Assembly (NCBI GenBank): GCA_964036315.1
Contig: OZ038510.1
Location: 87,092,164 to 87,156,163, forward strand
Origin: Acanthosepion esculentum
Taxonomy: Eukaryota > Mollusca > Cephalopoda > Sepiida > Sepiidae
DNA: 64,000 bases
Reading direction: 5' to 3'
The translations under genes were made by a program, and so were the position numbers. Positions 12,646-25,342 of the stretch are shown here, piece by piece. The notes beneath the pieces were generated by a model. That model saw nothing but the letters and a program-made list of their open reading frames with translations. It had not been told where the DNA came from and did not search any database. Every line of letters starts with the position of its first letter. Within the stretch, counting starts at the first letter, position 1.

Positions 12646-13339
12646 TCTCAGGCTGCTACAAAACGGCATATCCTGGCTCTTTTGTGAAAACTGCCTTACA
12701 AGCAATCTCAGGCTGATACAAGCCCACACCTGCTGGCTCTTCTGTCAAAACTGGCTAAAATCAATCTCAACCTGCTACAAGCTGACTACGCCTGTCTCTT
12801 TTGTGACCACTGCCTTAAAAGCAATCTCAGGTTGCTAAAAATCGACATCTCCTGACTCTTTTGTGACAAATGCCTTACAATCAATCTCAGGCTGCAGCAA
12901 ACCAATTCTCCTGGCTTTTTGTGCCAATTGCCTTACAAGCAATCCCACGCAGCTACGAGCCCATTTCTCCTGGCTTTTTGTGACAACTGCCTTACAACGA
13001 ATCTCAAGCTGCAGCAAGTCCAATTCTCCTGGCTTTTTGTGACAATTGCCTTACAAGCAATCCCAGGCTGCTACGAGCCGAATTCTCCTGGCTCATTTGT
13101 GAAAACAGCCTTACAAGCAATCTCAGGCTGCTACAAGCCGAATACGCCTGGCGGTTTTGTGACACCTGCCTTACAAGCAATCTCAGGCTGCTACGAGCCC
13201 GTTTCTCCTGGCTTTTTGTGGAAAGTGCCTTACACGCAATCTTAGGATTCTACAAGCCGGTTCTCCTGGGAGATTTGTGAAAATTGCCTTACAGGCAATC
13301 TCATTCTTCTACAAGCCTACACCTGCTGGCACTTTTAAG

Positions 13340-13385
13340 ACAACTGCATTACAAGCAATCTCCTTGCCTTACAAGAAATCCCAGG
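13340..13385 (+). repeat. Half-unit repeat within minisatellite C
   Basis: The element CTGCATTACAAGCAATCTCC is followed at once by TTGCCTTACAAGAAATCCC. The first half of the 60-bp monomer is therefore present twice, about 20 bp apart, with the rest of the unit missing between. A second short unit of about 25 bp lies at 18411-18435, between two copies of TCTTTTGTGA. Confidence 0.7.
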
Positions 13386-16300
13386 CTGCTATGAGCCGAT
13401 TTCTCAAGGCTCTTTTGTGGCGACTGCCTTACAAGCAATCTCAGGCTGCTACAAGACGAATTCTACTGGCTCTTTTGTGACAACTGCCTTACAAGCAATG
13501 TAAGGCTGCTACGATCCGATTTCTCTTAAGACTTTTGTGAAAACTGCCTTACAAGAAATCTCAGGCTGCTACAAGCCGAATACGCCTGGCTCTTTTGTGG
13601 CAACTGCTTTACAAGCAGTCTCAGGCTGCTACAAAACGACATATCCTGGCTCTTTTGTGAAAACTGCCTTACAACAATCTCAGGCTGATACAAGCCTACA
13701 CCTGCTGGCTCTTCTGTGAAAACTGCCTTACAAGCAATCTCAGGCTGCTGTGGGCCGACTTCATCGGGCAATTTGTGAAAACTGTCTTACAAAGGATCTC
13801 AGGTTGCTACAAGCCGATTTCTCCTGCCTCTATACTGCCAACTGCCTTCCAAGCAATCTCAGGCTGCTACGAGCCTGTCTCTTCTATGACAACTGCCTTA
13901 CAAGCAATCTCAGGTTGCTACGAGCCGATCTCCTGGCTCTTTTGTGCCAATTGCCTTACAAGCCATCCCAGGCTGCTACTAGCGGATTTCTCCTGGCTCT
14001 TTTGTGGCAACTGCCTTTCAAGCAATCTCAGGCTGCTACAAGCCGAATTCTCCTGGCTCTTTTGTGACAACTGGTTAAAAGCAATCTCAGGCTTCTACGA
14101 GCCGTTATCTCCTGGCTCTTTTGTGACAAATGCCTTAAAAGCAATCTCAGACTGCTACAAGCCGTCTACGCCTGGCCTTACAAGCAATCTAAGGGTGCAG
14201 CAAGCCTAATTCTACTGGCTTGTTTGCCAATTGCCTCACAAGTAATCACAGGCTGCTACGGGCTGATTTCTTCTGGCTCTTTTGTGGCAACTGCCTTACA
14301 AGCAATCTCAGGCTGCTACAAGCCGAATTCTCCTGGCTCTTTTGTGACAACTGCCTTACAAGCAATGTCAGGCTGCTCCGAGCCGACTTCTCTTGGCTCT
14401 CTTGTGAAAACTGCCTTACAAGCAATCTCAGGCTTCTACAATCCGAATACGCCTGGCTCTTTTGTAGCAACTTTCTTACATGCAATCACAGCAGCAAGCC
14501 CAATTCTCCTGGATTTTTCTGCCAATTTCATTACAAGCAATTCCACGCAGCTACGAGCCCGTTTCTCCTGGCTTTTTGTGAAAATTGCCTTTCAAGCAAT
14601 CTCAGTCTGCTACAAACTTACACCTGCTGACTCTTTTTTGACAACTCCCTTACAAGCAATCTCCCGCTGTTATGGGCCGACTTCTCCAGGCCATTTATGA
14701 AAATTGTCTTACAAAGGTTCTCCGGCTGCTACAAGTCGATTTCTCCTGCCTCTTTTGTGCCAACTGCCTTCCAAGCAATATCAGGCTGCTACGAGCCAAC
14801 TTCGCCTGGATCTTCTATGACAACTGCCTTACAAGCAATCTCAGGCTGCTACAAATCGATCTCCTTGCTCTTTTGTGGCTTTTGCCTTACAGGCAATCTC
14901 AGGCTGCTACAAGACGACTACGCCTGGCCCTTTTGTGCCAACTGTTTTACACATAATCTCAGGCTGCTACAATTCGTCATCAACTGGCTCTTTTGTGAAA
15001 ACTGCCTTACAAGCAATCTTAGGCAGCTTTTGTGCGAATTGCATTAAAAACAATCTCAGGCTTCTACGAGCCGCTTCTCCTGGATATTTTGTGAAAATTG
15101 CCTTTCAAGCAATCTCAGGCTGCTACAAGACTACACCTGCTTGCTCTTATGTGGTAACTGCATTACAAGCAATCTCAGGCTGCCACAAGACTACTACGCC
15201 TGTCTCTTTTGAGACAACTGCCTTACAAGAAATCTCAGCTTGCTACAAATCGAAATCTCCTGGCTCATTTGTGACAACAGCCTTACAAGGAATCTCAGGC
15301 TACAGCAAGCCCATTCTTAAGGCTCTTTGTGCAAATTTACTTACAAGCAATCCCAGGATGCTACGAACCTATTTCACCTGGCTCTTTTTTGGCAACAGCC
15401 TTACAAGCATTCTCAGGCTGCTAATATCGACATCTCCTGGCTCATTTGTGACAACTGCCTTACAAGCAATCCCAGGCTGATACGAGCCTATTTCAACTGG
15501 CTCTTTTGTGGCAACTGCCTTACAAGAAATACCAGGCTGCTACAAATCGATGTCCTGGCTCTTTTTTGACAACTGACTTACAAGCAATCTCAGACTGCTA
15601 CAAACTGACTACGCCTGTCTCTTTTTTGACAACTGCCTTACAAGCAATCTCAAGCTGATACAAGCCGACTAGGCCTGATTCTTTTGTGCCAATTGCCTTA
15701 CAAGCAATCCCAAGCTGCTATGAGCCCACTTCTCCTGGCTTTTTGTGTAAACTGCCTTACACGAAATCTCAGGTTCTACGAGCCGGTTCTCCTGGGACAT
15801 TTGTGGAAATTGCCTTACATTAATCTGAGTCCGCTACAAGCCTACACCTGCTTGCTCTTTTTTGACTACTGCCTTACAAGCAATCTCCTGCTTCTATGGG
15901 CCGGTTTCTCCGGGCTATTTGTGAAAACTGTCTTACAAAGGATCTCAGGCTGCTACAAGACGATTTCTCCTGCCTCTTTTGTGCCAACATACTTCCAAGC
16001 AATCTCAGGCTGCTACGAGCCGACTACGCCTGGCTCTTTTATGACAAATGCCTTGCAAGCAATCGCAGGCTGCTACAAATCGATCTCCTGGCTCTTTCGT
16101 GACAACTGCCTTACAAGAAATCTCAGGCTGCTACAAGCTGACTACGCCTTTCTCTTTTGTGGCAACTGCCTTACAAGCAATCTCAGGCTGCAGCAAGCCC
16201 AATTCTCCTGGCTTTTTTTGCCAATTGCCTTACAAGTAATCCCAGACTGCTACGAGCGTATTTCACCTGGCTCTTTTGTGGCAACTGCCTTACAAGCAAT

Positions 16301-16589
16301 CTCAGGCCTCTACAAGATGAATTCTCCTGGCTCTTTTGTGAGAACTGCCTTACAAGCAATCTCAGGATGCTACGGGCCGACTACGCCTGGCTCTGCTATG
16401 ACAAGTGGCTTACAAGCAAACTCAGGCTGCTACAAACCGATTTCTACTGGCTCTTTTTTGGCAACTGCCTTACAAACAATTTAAGGCTGCTACGAGCCGA
16501 CTTTTCCTTGTGAAAACTGCCTTACAAGCCATCTCAGGCTGCATCAACCCCAACACTTTTGGCTTTTTGTGCCAATTGCCTTCCAAGCA

Positions 16590-19500
16590 ATCCCAGGCGG
16601 CTACGAGCCGATTTCTCCTGACTCTTTTGTGGCAACTGCCTTACAAGCAATCTCAGGCTGCTACAAGACGAATTCTCCTGGATCTCTTGTGACAACTGCC
16701 TTACAAGCAAAATCAGGATGCTACGAGCCGAATTCTCTTGGCTCTTTTGTGAAAACTGCCTTACAAGCAATCTCAGGCTGCTACAAACCCACAACTCCTG
16801 TCTCTTTTGTGAAAACTGCCTTACAAGCAATCTCAGCCTGCTACAAGACGAATACGCCTGTCTCTTTTGTGAAACTGCCTTGCAAGCAATCTCAGGCCGC
16901 TACAAATCGACATATCCTGTCTCTTTTGTAAAAACTGCCTTACAAGCAATCTCAGACTGCAGCAATCCCAATTCTCCTGGCTTTTTGTGCCAATTGCCTT
17001 ACAAGCAATTCGAGGCGGCTACGAACCGATTTCTCCTGGCTCATTTTTGGCATCTGCCTTACAAGCCTTCTCAGGCTGCTCCAAGCCCAATTCTCCTGAT
17101 TTATTGTGCCAATTGCCTTACAAGCAATCCCAGGCGGCTACGAGCCGACTTCTCTTGGCTCTTTTGTGAAAACTGCCTTACAAGCAGTCTCAGGCTGCTA
17201 CAAATCGTCATATCCTGGCTCTTTTGTGACAACTGCCTTACAAGCAATCTCAGGCTGCAGCTAGTCCAATTCTGCTGACTTTTTGTGCCAATTGCCTTAC
17301 AAGCAATCCCAGGCTGCTACGAACCGTTTTCTCCTGGCTCATATGTGGCATCTGTCTTACAAGCATTCTCAGGCTGCTACAAGCCCAATTCTCCTGGCTT
17401 TTTGTGCCAATTGCCTTACAAATAATCCCAGGCGGCTACGAGCCGATTTCTTCTGGCTCTTTTGTGAAAACTACATTACAACGAATCTCAGGCTGCAGCA
17501 AGCCCAATTCTCCTGGCTCTTTTGTGGCAACTGCCTTACAAGCAACCTCAGGCTTCTACCAGCCGACTTTTCTTGGATCTTTGGTGAAAACTGCCTTACA
17601 AGCAATCTCAGCCTGCTACAAGGTGAAAACGCCTGGCTCTTTTGGGAAACTGCTTGCAAGCAATCTCATGCCGCTACAAATCGACATATCCTGTCTCTTT
17701 TGTGACAACTGCCTTACAAGCAATATCACGCTGCCGCTAGCCTAATTCTCCTCACTTTTTGAGCCAATTGCCTTAAAAGCAGTCCCAGGCGGTTACGTGC
17801 CGATTTCACCTGGCTCTTTTGTTGTAAGTGCCTTACAAGCAATGTCAGGCTGCTACGAGCCGACTTCTCCTAGCTCATTTGTAGGATCTGCCTTACAAGC
17901 ATTCTCAGGCTGCTAAAAGCCCAATTCTCCTGGCTTTTTGTGCCAATTGCCTTACAAGCAATCCCAGGCGGCTACGAGCCTATTTCTCCTGGCTCTTTTG
18001 TGGCAACTGCCTTACAAGCAATCTCAGTCAGCTACAAGACGAATTCTTCTGGCTCTTTTTTGACAACTGCCTTACAAGCAATGTCAGACTGCTACGAGCT
18101 GACTTATCTTGGCTCTTTTGTGAAAACTGCCTTACAAGCAATCAGATGCTGCTACAAATCGACATCTCCTGTCTCTTTTGTGAAAACTACCTTACAAGCA
18201 TTCTCAGCCTGCTACAAGCCGAATACGCCTGGCTCTTTTGTGAAACTGCCTTACATGGAATCTCAGGCCGCTACAAATCGACATCTCATGGCTCTTTTGT
18301 GACAACTGCCTTACAAGCAATCACAGGCTGTCGCTAGCCCAATTCTCTTGATTTTTGTGCCAATTGCCTTACAAGCAAAATCAGGATGCTACTAGCCGAC
18401 TTCTCTTGGCTCTTTTGTGAAAACAAGCAATCTACTCTTTTGTGAAAACTGCCTTTCAAGCAATCTCAGGCTGAAGCAATCCCAATTCACCTGGCTTTTT
18501 GTGCCAATTGCCTTACAAGCAATCCCAGGCGGCTAAGAGGCGATTTCTCCTGGCTCTTTTGTGATAACTGCATTACAAGCAAAATCAGGATGCTACTAGG
18601 AAACTTCTCTTGGCTCTTTTGTGAAAACTGACTTGCAAGCAATCTCAAGCCGCTACAAATCGACATCTCCTTTCCCTTTTGTTACAATTCCCTTACAAGC
18701 AATATGAGGCTGCCGCTAGCCCAATTCTCCTGACTTCTTGTGCCAATTGCCTTACATGCAATCTCAGCCTGCTACAAGCCGAATACGCCTGGCTCTTTTG
18801 TGAAATTGCCTTACAAGCAATCTCAGGCCGCTACAAATCGACATATCCTGGCTCTTTTGTGACAACTGCCTTACAAGCATTCTCAGGCTTCAGCAAAATG
18901 AAATCTCCTGGCTTTTTGTGCGAATTGCCTTACAAGCAATCCCAGGCGGCTACGAGCCGATTTCTCCTGACCCTTTTGTGGCAACTGCCTTACAAGAAAT
19001 CTCAGGCTGCTACAAGCCGAATTCTCCTGGCGCTTTTGTGATAACAGCCTTACAAGCAATCTCAGGCTGCCGCCAGGACAGTTCTCCTGACTTTTTGTGC
19101 CAATTGCCTTAAAAGCAATCCCAGGCGGCTACGTGCCGATTTCTCCTGGCTCTTTTGTGGTAACTGCCTTACAAGCAATCTCAGTCTGCTACAAGCCGAA
19201 TTCTCCTGGTTCTATTGTGACAACTGCCTTACAAGCTATCTCAGGCTGAATCAATCCCAATTCTCCTAGCTTTTTGTGCCAATTGCCTTAAAAGACATTC
19301 CCATGCGGCTACGAGCCGATTTCTCCTGGCTCTTTTGTGGAAACTGCCTTACAAGAAATCTCAGGCTGCTACAAGCCGAATTCTCCTGGCGCTTCTGTGA
19401 CTACTGCCTCACAAGCAATGTCAGGCTGCTACGAGCCGACTTCTCTTGGCTCTTTTGTGAAAACGGCCTTACAAGTAATATCAGGCTGCTACAAAACGAT

Positions 19501-19735
19501 ATCTCATGTCTCTTTGGTGAAACTGCCTTACAAGCAATCTCAGGCTGCTACAAGCCGAATACGCCTGGCTTTTTTGTGAAACTGCCTTGCAAGCAATCTA
19601 AGGCCGCTACAAATCGACATCTCCTGTCTCTTCTTTGACAACTGCCTTACAAGCAATCTCAGGCTGCCACCTGAACAGTACTCCTGACTTTTTGTGCCAA
19701 TTGCCTTTACAGCAATCCAAGGCGGCTACGTGCCG
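16590..19735 (+). repeat. Higher-order pattern in minisatellite C marked by the GGCGGCTACGAGCC variant
   Basis: A variant monomer with GTGCCAATTGCC and CCCAGGCGGCTACGAGCC recurs at about 16595, 17132, 17430, 17966, 18527, 18943, 19122 and 19720. Intervals are 537, 298, 536, 561, 416, 179 and 598 bp, all close to multiples of 60. Monomers following each marker tend to repeat in the same order (a GCCGATTTCTCCTG unit, then a CAAGACGAATTCTCCTGG or CAAGCCGAATTCTCCTGG unit, then an AATGTCAGGCTGCTACGAGC or AAAATCAGGATGCTAC unit). This indicates duplication of multi-unit blocks of variable length. The variant is rare left of 16.5 kb. Confidence 0.6.
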
Positions 19736-20477
19736 ATTTCTCCTGGCTCTTTTGTGGTAACTGCCTTACAAGCAATCTCAGGCTGCTACAAGCCGAATTC
19801 TCCTGGTTCTATTGTGACAACTGCCTTACAAGCAATCTCAGGCTGCAGCAATCCCAATTCTCCTGGCTTTTTGTGCCAATTGCTTTACAAGCAATCCCAG
19901 TCGGCTACGAGCCGATTTCTCCTAGCTCATTTGTGGCAACTGCCTTACAAGCAATCTAGGGCTGCTGCAAACCGAATTCTCCTGGCTCTTTTGTGTAAAT
20001 TGCCTTACAAGCAATCCCAGGCATCTACGAACAAGACTTCTCTTGTCTCTTTTGTGAAAACTGCCTTAAAAGCAATCTCAGGCTGCTACAAATCGACATC
20101 TCCTGTATCTTTTTTTTAAAAGCAACCTTACAAGCAATCTCACCCTGCTACAAGCTGAATACGCCTGGCTCTTTTGTGAAACTGCATTACAAGCAATCTC
20201 AGACCATTACAAATCGACATATCCTGTATCTTTTGTGACAACTGCCTTACACGCAATCTCAGGGTGCCGCCAGCACAATTCTCTTGACTTTTTGTGCAAA
20301 TTGCCTCACAAGCAATCCCAGGCGTCTCGAGTCGACTTCTCTTGGCTCTTTTGTGAAAACTGTCTTCAAAGCAATCTCAGGCTGCTACAAAACGACATCT
20401 CCTGTCTCTTTTTTTCAAAACTGCCTTACAAGAAATCTCAGCCTGCTACAAGCCGAATACGCCTGGCTCTTGTGTGA

Positions 20478-20500
20478 AACTGCCTTAGTCCCACGCAGAC
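20478..20500. other. Direct junction of minisatellites C and D
   Basis: Family C text (GGCTCTTGTGTGAAACTGCC) passes through TTA straight into GTCCCACGCAGACG of family D at about 20487. As at the other two family boundaries, no unique DNA or mobile-element end lies between. Confidence 0.85.
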
Positions 20501-20859
20501 GATCCCCAGTCCCAGAAAGTCCCACGCAGTCGACACCCCACCCAGGAGACAGTCCCAGAAAGTCCCACGCAGACGACACCCCACCCAGGAGACAGCCCCA
20601 GAAAGTCCCACGCATACGGACCCCAGTCCCAAAAATTCCAACGCAGACGAGCCCCCACCCAGTAGACAGTCCCAGAAAGTCCCAAACAGACGACCCCCCA
20701 CCCAGGAGACAGTCCCAGAAAGTCGCACGCAGACGGCCCCCAGTCCCAGAAAGTCCCACGCAGAAGACCTCCAGTCCCAGAAATTCCCAAACAGACGACC
20801 CCCAGTCCAAGAAAATCCCACGCAGACAGCCCTGAGTCCGAGAAAGTCCCACGCAGACG

Positions 20860-22760
20860 ACCCCAGTCCCAGAAAGTCGCAAGCAGACGACCTCCCACCC
20901 AGAAGACAGTCCCAGAAAGTCCCACGCAGACGACACCAAGTCCCAGAAAGTCCGACGCAGACGAACCCCAGTCGTAGAAAGTCCCACGCAGACGAACCCC
21001 AGTCCCAGAAAGTCCCACGCAGACGACCCCCAGTCCGACAAAGTCCCACGCACACGACCCGCCACACAGGAGACAGTCCCAGAATGTCCCACGCAGACGA
21101 CACCCAGTCCCAGAAAGTTCCACGCAGACGACCCCCAGTCCCAGAAAGTACCACGCAGACAATCCCACACCCAGGAGACAGTCCCAAAAAGTCCCACTCG
21201 GACGACCCCCAGTCCCAGAAAGTCCCACGCAGACGACCCACCACCCAAAAGAAAGTCCCAGAAAGTCCCACGAAGACGACCCCCAGTCCCAGAAAGTAAC
21301 CACGCAGACGACACCCAGACCCAGAAAGTCCCACGCAGACGACCTCCAGTCCGACAAAGTCCAAAGCACACAACCGCCCACCCATGAGTCAGTCCCAGAA
21401 TGTCCCACACAGACGTCCCACAGTCCAAGAAAGTCCCACGCAGACGACCCCCCACCCAGGTGACAGTCACAGAAAGTCCTACGCAGACGACCCCCAGACC
21501 CAGAAAGTCCCACGGAGACGACCCCCCCACTGAGGAGACAGTCCCAGAAAGTCCCACGCAGACGACCCCCAGACCCAGAAAGTCCCACGGAGACGACCCC
21601 CCACTGAGGAGACAGTCACAGAAAGTCCCAAACAGACGACCCCCCACCCAGGAGACAGTCCCAGAAAGTCCAACGCAGACGACCCCCAGTCCCAGAAAGT
21701 CCCACGCAGACGACCCCCAGTCAAAGAAAGTCCCACGCAGACGACCCCCCCACCCAGGAGACAGTCCGAGAACGTTCCAAGCAGAAGACCCCCCACCCAG
21801 GAGCCAGTCCCAGAACGTCCCACGCAGACGACCCCCAGTCCCAGAAAGTCCAACGCAGACGACCCCCCACACAGTAGACAGTCCCAGAAAGTACCACGCA
21901 GACGACCCCCCACCCAGGAGACAGTCCCTGAAAGTCCCACGCAGACGACCCCCACCCAGGAGACAGTCCCAGAAAGAGCCACGAGGAAGACCCCCATCCC
22001 AGAAAGTCCCATGCAGAAGACGTCCACCCAGGAGACAGTCCCAGAAAGTCCCACGCAGACGACCCCCCACCCAGGAGACAGTCCCAGAAAGTCGCACGAA
22101 GAAGAACCCCAGTCCCAGAAAGTCCCACGCAGACGACCCCCATTCCCAGAAAGTCCCACGCAGAAGACCTCCAGTCCGAGAAAGTCCCACGCAGACGACC
22201 CCCAGTCCCAGAAAGTCGCAAGCAGACGACCCCCCACCCAGGAGACAGTCCCAGAAAGACCCACGCAGACGACACCAAGTCCCAGAAAGTCCGACGCAGA
22301 CGAACCCCAGTCGTAGAAAGTCCCACGCAGACGAACCCCAGTCACAGAAAGTCCCACGCAGACGACCCCCAGTCCGACAAAGTCCCACGCACACGACCCG
22401 CCACACAGGAGACAGTCCCAGAATGTCTCACGCAGACGACACCCAGTCCAAGAAAGTTCCACGCAGACGACCCCCAGTCCCAGAAAGTACCACGCAGACA
22501 ATCCCACACCCAGGAGACAGTCCCAGAAAGTCCCACTCGGACGACCCCCAGTCCCAGAAAGTCCCACGCAGACGACCTCCAGTCCGACAAAGTCCAAAGC
22601 ACACGACCGCCCACCCATGAGACAGTCCCAGAATGTCCCACGCAGACGTCCCACAGTCCCAGAAAGTCCAACGCAGACGACCCCCAGACACAGAAAGTCC
22701 CACGGCGACGACCCCCCACTGAGGAGACAGTCCCAGAAAGTCCAACGTAGACGACACCCA
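20860..22760 (+). repeat. Partial duplication in D at 1339-bp offset
   Basis: The rare string GTCGTAGAAAGTCCC occurs at 20971 and 22310, and GACCCGCCACACAGGAGACA recurs at the same 1339-bp offset (about 21057 and 22396). The pairing starts near 20860/22200. Further right, the ACCGCCCACCCATGAG variant pairs at an offset of about 1233, so one copy carries an indel of roughly 106 bp. Scattered base differences show this duplication is older than the 2578-bp one to its right. Confidence 0.65.
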
Positions 22761-22764
22761 ATCC

Positions 22765-25342
22765 CAGAAAGTCCCACGCAGACGACCCCCTTTCCAAGAA
22801 AGTCCCACGCAGACGACCCCCCACACAGGAGACAGTCCCAGAAAGTCCCAAACAGAAGACCACCCACCCAGGAGACAGTCCCAGAAAGTCCAACGCAGAC
22901 GACCCCCAGTCCCAGAAAGTCCCACGCAGACGACTCCCAGTCAAAGAAAATCCCACGCAGACGACCCCCCACCCAGGAGACAGTCCGAGAACGTTCCAAG
23001 CAGAAGACCCCCCACCCAGGAGCCAGTCCCAGAACGTCCCACGCAGACGACCCCCAGTCCCAGAAAGTCCAACGCAGACGACCCCCCACACAGTAGACAG
23101 TCCCAGAAAGTACCACGCAGACGACCCCCAACCCAGGAGACAGTCCCTGAAAGTCCCACGCAGACGAACCCAAGTCCGAGAAAGTCCCACGCAGACGACC
23201 CCCATTCCGACAATGTCCCACGCAGACGACCCCCCACCCAGGAGACACTCCCAGAATGTCCCACTCAGACGACCCACAGTCCAAGAATGTCCCACGCAGA
23301 CGACCCCCCACCCAGGTTGCAGTCCCAGAACGTCCCACGCAGACGACCTCCAGTCCCAGAAAGTCCCACGCTGACGACCCCCCAGTCCCAGAAAGTCCCT
23401 CGCAGACGACTCCCAGTCCCACAAAGTCCCACGCAGACGACCCCCCACCCAGGAGACAGTCCCAGAAAGTCCCACGCAGAAGACCCCCCAGTCCCAGAAA
23501 GTCCCTCGCAGACGACCCCCAGTCCCACAAAGTCCCACGCAGACGACCCCCCACCCAGGAGACAGACACAGTAAGGCCCACGCAGACGAACCCCCACCCA
23601 AAAGACAGTCCAAGAAAGTCCCACGCAGACCACCTCCAGTCCCAGAAAGTCCGACGCAGACGACCCCCCACCCAGGAGGCACTCCCAGAAAGTCCCAAAC
23701 AGTGGACACCCCTCCCAGGAGACAGTCCCAGGAAGTCCCACGCAGACGATCCCAGTCCATGAGAGTACGCACGCAGACGACCCCCAGTCCCAGAAAGTCC
23801 CACGCAGACGACCTCCAGTCCCAGAAAGTCCCACGCAGACGACCCCCAGTCCCAGAAGGTACCCACGCCGACGACACCCAGTCCCAGAAAGTCCCACGCA
23901 GACGACCCCAAGTCCCAGAAATTCCCACTCAGACGACCCCCACCCAGGATACAGACCCAGAATGTCCCCCGCAGACGACCCCCCACCCAGGAGACAGTCC
24001 CAGAAAGTCCCAAACAGTTGACCCCCCTCCCAGGAGACAGTCCCCGGAAGTCCCACGCAGACGACACCCAGTCCCAGAAAGTCTCACGCAGACGACCTCC
24101 AGTCCCAGAAAGTCCCACGCAGAGGACCCCCCACACAGTAGACAGTCCCAGAAAGTCACAAACAGACGACCCCCAGTCCCAGAAAGTCCCACGCAGACGA
24201 CCCCCACCCAGGAGACTGTCCCAGAAAGTCCCACGCAGACGACCCCCCACCCAGGAGACAGTCCCAGAAAGTCCCAAACAGACGACCCACCTCCCAGGAG
24301 ACAGTCCCAGAAAGTACCACGCAGACGACCCCCAATCCCAGAAAGTCCCCACGCAGACGAACCCCCACCCAGGAGACAGTCCCAGAAAGTCCAAAACAGA
24401 CGACCCCCCAACCCAGGAGACAGTCCCAGGTAGTCCCAAGCAGACGAGTCCCAGAAAGTCCCACGCAGACGAACCCCAGTCCCAGATAGTCCCACGCATA
24501 CGACCCCACACCCAGGAGACAGTCCCAGAAAGTCCCAAACAGTCGACCCCCCTCCCAGGAGACAGTCCCAGGAAGTCCCATGCAGACGACCCCCAGTCCC
24601 AGAAAGAACACACGCAGACGACCCCCAGTCCCAGAAAGTCCCACGCAGACGACCTCCAGTCCCAGAAAGTCCCACGCAGACGAGCCCCAGTCCACGAAAG
24701 TCCAACGCAGACGACCCCCAGTCCCAGAATGTCCCACGCAAACGATCCCCCACCCAGGAGACAGTCTCAGAAAGTCCCACGCAGACGACCCTCAGTCCCA
24801 GAACGTCTCACGCAGACGACCTCCAGTCCCAGAACGTCCCACGCATACGACCACCAGTACAAGAAATTCCCAGGCAGACGACCCCCAGTCCCAGAAAGTC
24901 CCACGCAGACGACCCCCCACACAGTAGACCGTCCCAGAAAGTCCCAAACAGACAACCTCCAGTCCCAGAAAGTCCCACGCAGATTACCCCCACCCAGGAG
25001 ACAGTCCCAGAAAGTCCCACGCAGACGACCCCCCACACAGGAGACAGTCCCAGAAAGTCCCAAACAGTCGACCACCCTCCCAGGAGACGACCCCCAGTCC
25101 AAGAAAGTACCCACGCAGACGACCCCGAGTCCCAGAAAGCCCCACGCAGACGACCTCCAGTCCCAGAAAGTCCCACGCAGACGACGCCCAGTCCAAGAAA
25201 ATCCCACGCAGACGACCCCCAGTCCCAGAAAGTCCCACGCAGACGATCCCCCACCCAGGAGACAGTCCCAGAATGTCCCAAGCAGACGACCCCCCACCCA
25301 GGAGACAGTGCCAGAATGTCCCACGCAGACGACCCCAAGTCC
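22765..25342 (+). repeat. Copy 1 of the 2578-bp tandem duplication in D
   Basis: From about 22765 every landmark recurs 2578 bp downstream, beginning with CCCCCTTTCCAAGAAAG (22791 and 25369). Translations of the two copies over several long stretches (for example 23256-23762 against 25834-26340, and 23702-24433 against 26280-27011) are identical. The copies therefore appear nearly or fully identical, unlike most neighbouring repeats. The unit spans some seventy D-type repeats, including AAACAGTTGACC and GACAGACACAGTAAGGCC private variants. Confidence 0.85.

Larger units (their letters stand above)
12637..20486 (+). repeat. Minisatellite C (60-bp monomer)
   Basis: About 131 tandem copies of a 60-bp unit whose parts read CTCTTTTGTGGCAA, CTGCCTTACAAGCAATCTCAGG and CTGCTACAAGCCGAATTC, followed by TCCTGG. 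The exact 60-bp phase holds for long stretches (for example 14281-14460), with occasional slips of 1-4 bp and a few deleted units. Because 60 is a multiple of three, weakly similar 20-residue peptides appear in several frames on both strands. Stops and frame slips break them up repeatedly, and neither introns nor a consistent start is seen, so I do not call a gene. Variable positions cluster at GTGNCAACTG and at the GCCGA or GCCCA segment. Confidence 0.95.

Noticed and set aside
15684..16484. Open frames of 100-266 codons in minisatellite C with a weak 20-residue repeat
   Set aside because: The 60-bp period is a multiple of three, so any frame free of stops in the unit stays open until an indel. 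Overlapping frames on both strands show the same behaviour and end at random slips.
1..20486. GAATTC present in the units of families A, B and C
   Set aside because: Only the six bases are shared and their flanks differ (CTGAATTCTAAT, TGGAATTCGGAC, CCGAATTCTCCT). Most likely coincidence, although useful for restriction ladders.
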